A stretch of DNA of 64,000 bases from Nonlabens xylanidelens (GTDB taxonomy: Bacteria; Bacteroidota; Bacteroidia; Flavobacteriales; Flavobacteriaceae): positions 248,001 through 312,000 of the forward strand of contig NZ_PTJE01000001.1 of assembly GCF_002934445.1 (NCBI RefSeq), written 5' to 3'. Positions within the stretch are counted from its first letter, which is position 1, and the number at the start of each line of letters is the position of its first letter. The notes under the pieces are model-generated. The model was not told where the DNA came from and made no database searches. It saw only the letters and a program-made list of their open reading frames with translations. Position numbers and translations under genes: made by a program. This document shows positions 33,984 to 41,045 of the stretch, in pieces.

Positions 33984-34280
33984 ATGATTACCGACATGAA
34001 TATTGAACTTATTAAAACAGAGTTAGCACAAAGGGTAGAACAACTCGTAATCACAAGAAAGACAGGAAAAAAAGCTACTATGAAAGTAGTTCATAAAGTA
34101 AAAACCTGGTCTGATAAAGTTGCTGAAACCGAAGATCTTATCCATAAGGTATATCATACATTACATGAAGTACTACAACAAAATGGCATTCATTTTAAAA
34201 ACGAAATTGAAAAAGAGACTTTTGTGAATTTTATGGAGCCTACCGTAAATGATCTAGTTATTAAAAACATGATCGATTAA
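33984..34280 (+). CDS. Small conserved protein of the repair cassette
   Basis: A 98-residue protein from the ATG at 33984, one base after the SRAP stop codon; a second ATG at 33996 is possible. It is mostly helical and charged (MNIELIKTELAQRVEQLVITRKTGKKATMKV; DLIHKVYHTLHEVLQQNGIHF), with no recognisable domain. Position suggests cotranscription with SRAP. A terminator follows at 34321. Function unknown. Confidence 0.65.
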   Translation: MITDMNIELIKTELAQRVEQLVITRKTGKKATMKVVHKVKTWSDKVAETEDLIHKVYHTLHEVLQQNGIHFKNEIEKETFVNFMEPTVNDLVIKNMID

Positions 34281-34320
34281 TTAAGTAGCAACGCATAAAT
34301 AATAAACTGATTAACATACA

Positions 34321-34350
34321 CCTCACAAGAAAAATCTTGTGAGGTTTTTT
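34321..34350 (+). terminator. Terminator after the SRAP unit
   Basis: 10-bp stem CCTCACAAGA / TCTTGTGAGG, 4-base loop, then six T. It separates SRAP and the small protein from Pol IV. Confidence 0.88.
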
Positions 34351-34418
34351 GACCCCTTGTTTTAAAAAATATAAGCACGATCAAAAAACCTATTCCTAAC
34401 ACAAAGGGATAACACCTT

Positions 34419-35636
34419 ATGAGCGATAAACAAATCATGCATTTAGATCTGGATACTTTTTACGTTTCGGTAGAGAGAAAAATGGATTCACGACTAGAAA
34501 ACCGACCATTACTAGTAGGTGGCACGAGTGATCGTGGTGTGGTAGCCGCATGCAGTTATGAGACTAGAGGTTATGGAGTGCATAGTGGTATGTCTATGAA
34601 ACTTGCTAGACAACTATGTCCAGAAGCAGTAGTTATAAGAGGTAATGCAGGCACTTACTCAAAACACTCTGATGAAGTGACAGAAATTATAAAACAAGAA
34701 ACTCCATTGTTTGAAAAATCGAGCATCGATGAGTTCTATGCAGATCTCTCTGGAATGGATCGTTTTTATGGATGTTATAAACTAGCTACAGAATTGCGTA
34801 AGAAGGTAATCAAAGAAACTGGATTACCTATCTCCTTTGGTCTATCTACTAATAAAGTAGTTTCTAAAATAGCAACCGGCGAGGCAAAGCCTAATAATCA
34901 ATTAATGATTAATCATGGAGAAGAAAAAGGCTTCATGGCACCGCTATCTGTAAAGAAAATACCACAAGTAGGTGATAAAACTTATCAAACATTGAGACAT
35001 CTAGGTGTAAAACGCATACACACTATTCAAGAAATGCCAGAAGAGATGTTAACTAATGTACTGGGTAAAAACGGCAGCATGATATGGCGTCGTGCACAAG
35101 GTCTAGATAACCGACCTGTTGTTGCTTTTAACGAGCGTAAATCTATAAGTACAGAGCGCACATTTGATAGAGATACCATAGATGTGAAAAAACTTAATTC
35201 TATCCTTATTGCCATGACAGAAAATTTGGCTTTCCAACTTAGACGTGGTGATAAATTAACTGGTTGTATAAATGTGAAGATTAAATATTCGGACTTTAAT
35301 ACTTATACAAAACAAATGCGCATTCCTTATTGCAGTGCAGACCATATACTCATACCGCACATATTAGAACTCTTTGAAAAGCTTTATAACCGTAGACTCT
35401 TAATACGATTAATAGGAATTAGATTTTCACATATCGTAAATGGGCATTACCAAATCAACCTCTTTGATGATAATGAAACTGCAATAAACTTGTATACGGC
35501 TCTAGATAAAATAAGAGAAAAATATGGCGATAGAACTGTCATGAGAGCCGCCGGCATGGAAGCAAAAACCATAGGCAGAATGTTAAACCCTTTTAATGGA
35601 CTACCGCCAGTTGTTCTTGCCCATCGCAAACAGTAG
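34419..35636 (+). CDS. dinB: Y-family DNA polymerase IV
   Basis: A 405-residue translesion polymerase. Catalytic acids are visible at D10/D12 (MHLDLDTFYVSVE) and D104-E105 (SSIDEFYADLSG). The steric-gate region is FYVSVE, and RGYGVHSGMSMKLARQLCP and the HhH segment IPQVGDKTYQTLRHLG follow. The little-finger domain contains QINLF at residues 345-349, matching the beta-clamp motif. Error-prone synthesis past lesions is the expected role. It precedes a DnaE-type polymerase by 28 bases, so the two are probably cotranscribed, as in ImuB/ImuC-like mutagenesis units. Confidence 0.95.
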   Translation: MSDKQIMHLDLDTFYVSVERKMDSRLENRPLLVGGTSDRGVVAACSYETRGYGVHSGMSMKLARQLCPEAVVIRGNAGTYSKHSDEVTEIIKQETPLFEKSSIDEFYADLSGMDRFYGCYKLATELRKKVIKETGLPISFGLSTNKVVSKIATGEAKPNNQLMINHGEEKGFMAPLSVKKIPQVGDKTYQTLRHLGVKRIHTIQEMPEEMLTNVLGKNGSMIWRRAQGLDNRPVVAFNERKSISTERTFDRDTIDVKKLNSILIAMTENLAFQLRRGDKLTGCINVKIKYSDFNTYTKQMRIPYCSADHILIPHILELFEKLYNRRLLIRLIGIRFSHIVNGHYQINLFDDNETAINLYTALDKIREKYGDRTVMRAAGMEAKTIGRMLNPFNGLPPVVLAHRKQ

Positions 35637-35664
35637 TATTAATTCTAATTGAAAAAAGCATCAT

Positions 35665-38600
35665 TTGTACCTTAACAATCACACATATTATTCACTACGG
35701 TACGGCACATTTAATGAAGAAAACCTCATTGAACTTGCCTTAGAAAACGGCGTGAAAAAAATTGTGCTTACCGATATTAATAACACCAGTGCTTGCATTA
35801 ATTTCATCAGGTTATGTGCAAAACATAAACTAGAGGGAATAGTAGGGATAGATTTTAGAAATGATCACCAACCACTATACGTAGGTATAGCACGCAACAA
35901 TGAAGGGTTTCAAGAATTAAATGAATTCCTATCTCACCATCTAGAAAATAAAACACCTTTTCCTGAACTAGCTCCAGCATTTAAAAATGCTTTTATTATC
36001 TACCCTTTTAACAAGGTGATAGAAATCAATGTATTTCGCTTTCGCGAAAGCGAATACATAGGAATCTCCATCGCCGCATTACGCAAACTGCCATTTACCA
36101 AATATGTGAAAATGAAGGATAAACTGGTCGTAATGCAAACGGTTAGTTTTAGAAACAAAAGAGATTTTAATGCACATAGATTGCTGCGTTGTATAGATTT
36201 AAATATTTTATTGAGTCAGCTACCAGAATCGCAACAAGGTGATTTTGAAAATCAAATGATCCCTATACAGGAGATCAAAAAGACATTTGAAGACTATCCG
36301 TTTATTATTGAAAACACGACACTGTTATTAGATCAATGTCGTATTAGTTTTGATTTTGAAAATGCACAACTTAATGCAAATCAGCATATTTATTCTACTA
36401 GTAAACAAGCTGACTATAAGAAATTAAAACAACTGGCCTATAACAGAATTGAAAACAGGTACGGCGATAAAAAAGATAAAAGCGATGTAATTGAACGCAT
36501 AGAAAAGGAAATAGGAATCGTAAAAAAGAAAGGCTTTGTCGCTTATTTTTTAATCAACTGGCGTATTTGTGAATATGCACGTAGCAAAGGTTATTTTTAT
36601 GTAGGACGTGGTAGTGGAGCTAATAGTATTCTTGCTTATTTGCTACAAATAACTGAGGTAGACCCTATAGAATTAGACCTGTATTTTGAACGTTTTATCA
36701 ATGATTATAGAACGAGTCCACCAGATTTTGACATTGATTTTTCTTGGGATGATCGAGAAGATATAACCAGATTTATTTTTGACGAATTTAAAAATGTCTC
36801 TTTACTAGCGACATACAACACCTTTCAATACCGAGCGGTTATTAGAGAACTAGGTAAAGTTTTTGGTCTACCACGAGCAGATATTGATATGCTTACTACA
36901 GGTAATTTTAAACCAGAGCGTCTAGATCAAATGCATGAGCTGGTCCTTAAGTACAGTCATTTAATAAAAGGCATGCCTAACTATACCAGCATACATGCCG
37001 GTGGTATTCTTATTACTGAAAAACCTGTTCATTATTACAGTGCGACTAGTTTACCGCCTAAGGGTTACCGCACCGTACAATTTGACATGCACATTGCAGA
37101 GGATGCTGGAATACACAAATTTGATATTCTCGCGCAACGTGGTCTAGGTAAAATACGTGACACGATAGAAATAGTAAAGTACAATCAGCCAGATGCGCAA
37201 ATTGCAAACGTACATACTGACGTAAAAAAATTCATGAAAGATCCTGGGATCAACAACATGATCTCGCAAGCAAAATGTATAGGTTGTTTTTATATAGAAT
37301 CTCCTGCTATGAGAATGCTATTGAGCAAACTAGCAACTAATGATTATATAGGACTAGTTGCAGCCAGCTCTGTGATACGACCTGGTGTTGCTCAAAGTGG
37401 TATGATGCGTGAGTTTATTTTACGCACGAGATATCCAGAAAAACGTAAAGAAGCGCACCCCATCATGCAGGGAATCATGCCTGAAACTTATGGGATAATG
37501 GTTTATCAAGAAGATGTTATTAAAGTCGCGCATTATTATGCAAAACTAGACCTAGCCGAAGCTGATGTACTGCGTCGTGGAATGAGCGGTAAATACAGGT
37601 CACGAGAAGAGTTTCAAAAAGTAGAGAATAAGTATTTTAAAAACTGTCTTGATCTAGGGCATGATCCTGTACAGACTAAAGAGATATGGAATCAGATCAA
37701 GAGTTTTGCTGGATACGCTTTCGCGAAAGGTCACTCTGCATCTTACGCTGTAGAAAGTTATCAAAGCCTTTATTTAAAACGTTATTTCCCGCTAGAATAC
37801 ATGGTAGCAACATTAAATAATGGTGGTGGATTTTACAGTCCAGAACTTTATGTACATGAAGCTAGAATGTGCGGTGCGGTTATAGAAGCACCATGTATTA
37901 ACCATAGCAACATAGCAAATATTATTAAAGGTAAAAGTATCTATCTAGGTTACAGCTATCTTAAAGAACTAGAAAAGAAAACGATGATACGTCTTATAGA
38001 GGCGCGTCATTTAGATGGCTTATTTATTTCTCTAGAAGATTTTATAAATCGTGTTCTCATAAGTATAGAGCAGCTATCTATTTTAATACGTATCGATGCT
38101 TTTAGATTTACCGGTATGGATCGATATGAGTTGTTATGGCAGGCGCATTATAAACTAGATAAATCACCTCAAAAATATATTCAGAATAAATTATTTGTTC
38201 CTGAACATAGAGCAGCTACCATACCGCAATTACACACCACTAGATTAGAACTAGCTTATGAACAGATTGAATTATTAGGTTTTCCCTTGTGCTCTCATTT
38301 TGATTTGTTAGTAGAAGAACCTACAAATAATTATGGTCTAGAAGACATGAAAAGCCACCATAACAAAATGATACTCATTTATGGTTATGTAGTTAACATT
38401 AAAACGACTCATACAGCAAAGGGCAAACGCATGCAGTTTGGTACATTTTTAGACTGTAACGGTAGGTTTTTTGATACAGTTATGTTTCCGCCAGTGGCTG
38501 CAAAAATCACCTTTCGCGGAAGCGGTATTTATAAAATATATGGTAAGGTCGTAGAAGAATTTGACTTCTATTCTATCGAAGTCCATGATATGCAAAAAGC

Positions 38601-38787
38601 AGACTACATTCAAGATCCACGATATGCAGAAGAAAACCCACAGACCATACAACGACTAGATAAACAATCTAGTCTACGTGACCGAAGAATGGGAAATAGC
38701 AATGGCTACCGCAAACAAGAATTACCACAAGAGAAAATGGAGATTCATCAACCTAGTGGGTCTAGAAAATCGAGAAAGTCTGGATAA
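35665..38787 (+). CDS. Second DNA polymerase III alpha subunit (DnaE/ImuC-like)
   Basis: A 1040-residue C-family polymerase, shorter than the replicative DnaE of Bacteroidota (about 1450). The N-terminal PHP domain opens NNHTYYSLRYGTF and has lost several metal ligands. Polymerase motifs include FYVGRGSGANSILAYLL, the catalytic aspartates in PDFDIDFSWDDRED and GYAFAKGHSASYAVESYQSLY. QNKLF (residues 840-844) sits where DnaE carries its clamp motif, followed by an OB domain. The start is TTG at 35665, and the next residues match family starts. Palindrome copy 10 is read FRFRESE. Probable damage-tolerance polymerase working with Pol IV. Confidence 0.92.
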   Translation: MYLNNHTYYSLRYGTFNEENLIELALENGVKKIVLTDINNTSACINFIRLCAKHKLEGIVGIDFRNDHQPLYVGIARNNEGFQELNEFLSHHLENKTPFPELAPAFKNAFIIYPFNKVIEINVFRFRESEYIGISIAALRKLPFTKYVKMKDKLVVMQTVSFRNKRDFNAHRLLRCIDLNILLSQLPESQQGDFENQMIPIQEIKKTFEDYPFIIENTTLLLDQCRISFDFENAQLNANQHIYSTSKQADYKKLKQLAYNRIENRYGDKKDKSDVIERIEKEIGIVKKKGFVAYFLINWRICEYARSKGYFYVGRGSGANSILAYLLQITEVDPIELDLYFERFINDYRTSPPDFDIDFSWDDREDITRFIFDEFKNVSLLATYNTFQYRAVIRELGKVFGLPRADIDMLTTGNFKPERLDQMHELVLKYSHLIKGMPNYTSIHAGGILITEKPVHYYSATSLPPKGYRTVQFDMHIAEDAGIHKFDILAQRGLGKIRDTIEIVKYNQPDAQIANVHTDVKKFMKDPGINNMISQAKCIGCFYIESPAMRMLLSKLATNDYIGLVAASSVIRPGVAQSGMMREFILRTRYPEKRKEAHPIMQGIMPETYGIMVYQEDVIKVAHYYAKLDLAEADVLRRGMSGKYRSREEFQKVENKYFKNCLDLGHDPVQTKEIWNQIKSFAGYAFAKGHSASYAVESYQSLYLKRYFPLEYMVATLNNGGGFYSPELYVHEARMCGAVIEAPCINHSNIANIIKGKSIYLGYSYLKELEKKTMIRLIEARHLDGLFISLEDFINRVLISIEQLSILIRIDAFRFTGMDRYELLWQAHYKLDKSPQKYIQNKLFVPEHRAATIPQLHTTRLELAYEQIELLGFPLCSHFDLLVEEPTNNYGLEDMKSHHNKMILIYGYVVNIKTTHTAKGKRMQFGTFLDCNGRFFDTVMFPPVAAKITFRGSGIYKIYGKVVEEFDFYSIEVHDMQKADYIQDPRYAEENPQTIQRLDKQSSLRDRRMGNSNGYRKQELPQEKMEIHQPSGSRKSRKSG
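36037..36052. repeat. 16-bp palindrome CGCTTTCGCGAAAGCG, copy 10
   Basis: Perfect copy inside the dnaE-like gene, read R-F-R-E-S. The flanks ATGTATTT and AATACATA extend the dyad with a one-base offset. Confidence 0.95.
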
Positions 38788-38794
38788 CAAACAA

Positions 38795-38822
38795 GATGTC
38801 AATCTGAACTTGTCGAAGATGG
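38795..38822 (+). repeat. Dispersed repeat, TGTCAGTCTGAG type, copy 3
   Basis: GATGTCAATCTGAACTTGTCG followed by AAGATGG. It lies between the dnaE-like and radical SAM genes and is followed by a hairpin at 38855-38875. Confidence 0.65.
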
Positions 38823-38854
38823 TGTTAAAATAAGATCGAGAAAGTTATAAGCAG

Positions 38855-38875
38855 ATTCCGCATCAAGTGCGGAAT
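38855..38875. repeat. Hairpin ATTCCGCA-TCAAG-TGCGGAAT
   Basis: Perfect 8-bp stem with a 5-base loop and no T-run, so it is not a typical terminator. It forms a composite intergenic repeat with the copy at 38795-38822. Confidence 0.6.
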
Positions 38876-38909
38876 GACAAAAAAACATCCACCTGCGTGG
38901 ACAATTAAT

Positions 38910-40172
38910 ATGAACTACGAGAGAATAAAAGAGAAACTAGAAATACTCGCCGATGCTGCAAAATATGACGTAAGCTGTAGCAGTAGTGGTAGTAAACGAC
39001 AAAATAAGAACAAAGGATTAGGTGATTCTAGCGGTATGGGAATATGTCATACTTATACAGAAGATGGCCGCTGTGTATCGTTACTTAAAATTTTACTGAC
39101 TAATGTATGCATTTTTGATTGCGCTTATTGTGTGACCAGAAAGTCTAATGATATAAAACGTGCTGCTTTTACTGTACAAGAAGTTGTTGACCTGACCATT
39201 AATTTTTACCGCCGCAACTATATAGAAGGATTGTTCTTGAGCTCTGGTATTTTTAAAAGTCCAGATGCCACTATGGAAAGACTCATACGTGTAGCTAAGA
39301 AACTAAGGGAAGAAGAAAACTTTAATGGCTACATACATTTAAAATCTATTCCTGGAGCTAGTGATGAGTTAATGCAAGAAGCAGGATTGTATGCAGACAG
39401 ATTATCTGTAAACATTGAAATCCCAACTAAGGCTGGATTAGAATTACTCGCACCAGACAAAGACCACAAGGATTTTATCAAACCGATGAAGGCGGTTCAA
39501 AATTCTATTCAAATCTATAAATCAGAAAAGAAACTTATTAAAAGCACTCCTATTTATGCGCCTGCCGGTCAGAGCACACAAATGATAGTAGGTGCTACCG
39601 GAGAGAGTGATCGAGATATCATGTATAGCGCAAATTTTTTCTATGATAAATTCAAGATGAAACGTGTCTATTACTCTGGTTATATACCTGTGGCAAATGA
39701 TTCTAGACTACCTGCCATAGGTACCGAAGTCCCTATGATGCGAGAGAACAGACTTTATCAAACGGACTGGCTACTACGCTTTTATGGTTTTAATGTAAAA
39801 GAGATTTTAAACGACACACATCAAAATCTAGATATGGATATAGACCCTAAATTATCGTGGGCATTGCGCAACCTAGATCAGTTTCCTGTAGATATTAATA
39901 AGGCAGATAAAAGAATGCTGGCGCGTGTACCAGGTATAGGAATGCGATCTGTAGGGAAGATTTTAAGTGCGAGACGTTTCAGGAAATTAAACTGGGAACA
40001 TTTAAAAGCAATAGGTATCTCTATGAATAGATCTAAGTATTTTATGACCTGTGACTCTCGTGAGTTTGAATCTAGAGATCTAACTAGTGCAAAGATTAAG
40101 AACCTAATCATGCTAGATTCTAGCAGCAAGTACCACAAGAACTTCAGTAACCAATTAAACTTATTCTCATGA
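38910..40172 (+). CDS. Radical SAM putative DNA modification/repair protein (TIGR03916)
   Basis: A 420-residue protein from the ATG at 38910 (MNYERIKEKLEILADAAKYD); the in-frame ATG at 38874 lies within repeat sequence. The [4Fe-4S] cluster motif is C67-x3-C71-x2-C74 (CIFDCAYC). A C-terminal helix-hairpin-helix (VDINKADKRMLARVPGIG, then SVGKI) suggests DNA binding. The protein ends QLNLFS, matching the beta-clamp consensus. The family is known as a putative DNA repair radical SAM protein paired with TIGR03915, and the stop here overlaps that gene as ATGA. The chemistry is undetermined. Confidence 0.92.
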   Translation: MNYERIKEKLEILADAAKYDVSCSSSGSKRQNKNKGLGDSSGMGICHTYTEDGRCVSLLKILLTNVCIFDCAYCVTRKSNDIKRAAFTVQEVVDLTINFYRRNYIEGLFLSSGIFKSPDATMERLIRVAKKLREEENFNGYIHLKSIPGASDELMQEAGLYADRLSVNIEIPTKAGLELLAPDKDHKDFIKPMKAVQNSIQIYKSEKKLIKSTPIYAPAGQSTQMIVGATGESDRDIMYSANFFYDKFKMKRVYYSGYIPVANDSRLPAIGTEVPMMRENRLYQTDWLLRFYGFNVKEILNDTHQNLDMDIDPKLSWALRNLDQFPVDINKADKRMLARVPGIGMRSVGKILSARRFRKLNWEHLKAIGISMNRSKYFMTCDSREFESRDLTSAKIKNLIMLDSSSKYHKNFSNQLNLFS

Positions 40173-40972
40173 CCACAACCTTATTATATGATGGTAGTTT
40201 AAATGGTTTAATGACTGCCATTTTTACGATTTATGATCGTAAGATAAAACTACCTATTATAGCTCTAGATTCTCGAACACAGAACGACCTTTTTGAAGGA
40301 ACAGAACTGGTAATTACAGACCCTGATAAAGCACAACGTGTATGGAATCGGTTTAAATCTTTATGTAATCATCGCGATTCTCATCAAGTGTACTGTGCTT
40401 TTTTAAGCGAAATTATAGGTATAGAAAATACTATTTATGAGTACTTAAAAATGACTTTTATGGATCAAAAAGCCCCTAGTGGTGATTATGCAAACACGAC
40501 TGTTCTTAAACTATCACAGGCTGCAAAAATGGTAGGTCGTGAAAAGCACCGCATGGAGGCCTTTGTACGTTTTCACCTTATCGATGAAGAAACTTATTAT
40601 GCTAATATAGAACCAGATTTTAATGTTTTACCCCTTATAATGAAGCATTTTAAAAATCGCTATGCCGACCAGAAATGGATCATATATGACCTAAAACGCA
40701 ATTACGGAATTAGTTATGATCTTAAAACCGTTCAAGAAGTGCAAATTGATTTTAATAAAGCGCGAGGGCAACGTGGTATTTTAAACACGACTGTCTCTGG
40801 AAAAGATGATGAAATGACTGTAAAAGGTAGCTTTCGCGAAAGCGAGAACAACTACAAAGATCTCTGGAATCAATATTTTAAGAGTACCAATATAGAGTCT
40901 AGAAAAAATTTAAAACTACACCTACAACATGTTCCAAAAAGATACTGGAAGTATTTAAGTGAGAAAGTATAA
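40169..40972 (+). CDS. TIGR03915-family putative DNA metabolism protein
   Basis: A 267-residue protein, the standard partner of the TIGR03916 radical SAM protein. It opens LLYDGSLNGLMTAIFTIYDRKIKLP, has a central AAKMVGREKHRMEAFVRFHLIDEETYYANIEPDFN block, then RYADQKWIIYDLKRNYGI, and ends LQHVPKRYWKYLSEKV. In some bacteria the family is fused to a uracil-DNA glycosylase domain; here that domain is absent. The start overlaps the radical SAM stop by 4 bases. The palindrome is embedded and read SFRESE. Confidence 0.9.
   Translation: MTTTLLYDGSLNGLMTAIFTIYDRKIKLPIIALDSRTQNDLFEGTELVITDPDKAQRVWNRFKSLCNHRDSHQVYCAFLSEIIGIENTIYEYLKMTFMDQKAPSGDYANTTVLKLSQAAKMVGREKHRMEAFVRFHLIDEETYYANIEPDFNVLPLIMKHFKNRYADQKWIIYDLKRNYGISYDLKTVQEVQIDFNKARGQRGILNTTVSGKDDEMTVKGSFRESENNYKDLWNQYFKSTNIESRKNLKLHLQHVPKRYWKYLSEKV
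40829..40844. repeat. 16-bp palindrome, copy 11 (first base differs)
   Basis: AGCTTTCGCGAAAGCG inside the TIGR03915 gene, read S-F-R-E-S. Confidence 0.88.
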
Positions 40973-40986
40973 TTATATTAAAAAGA

Positions 40987-41028
40987 AGATTCCCCAAGAA
41001 TAGAATTAACTCTATTCTTGGGGAATCT
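40987..41028. terminator. Bidirectional terminator
   Basis: 17-bp stem AGATTCCCCAAGAATAG / CTATTCTTGGGGAATCT with an 8-base loop. It lies between the ends of the convergent TIGR03915 and AsmA-like genes and probably serves both. Confidence 0.85.
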
Positions 41029-41045
41029 AAGTATTTGTACAGAAT

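Noticed and set aside
37716-37731. CGCTTTCGCGAAAGGT in the dnaE-like gene as another palindrome copy
   Set aside because: It encodes the conserved DnaE block GYAFAKGHS, so the resemblance is probably due to protein conservation; two end bases differ.
38510-38525. ACCTTTCGCGGAAGCG as a palindrome copy
   Set aside because: Three mismatches break the dyad; too degenerate to count.
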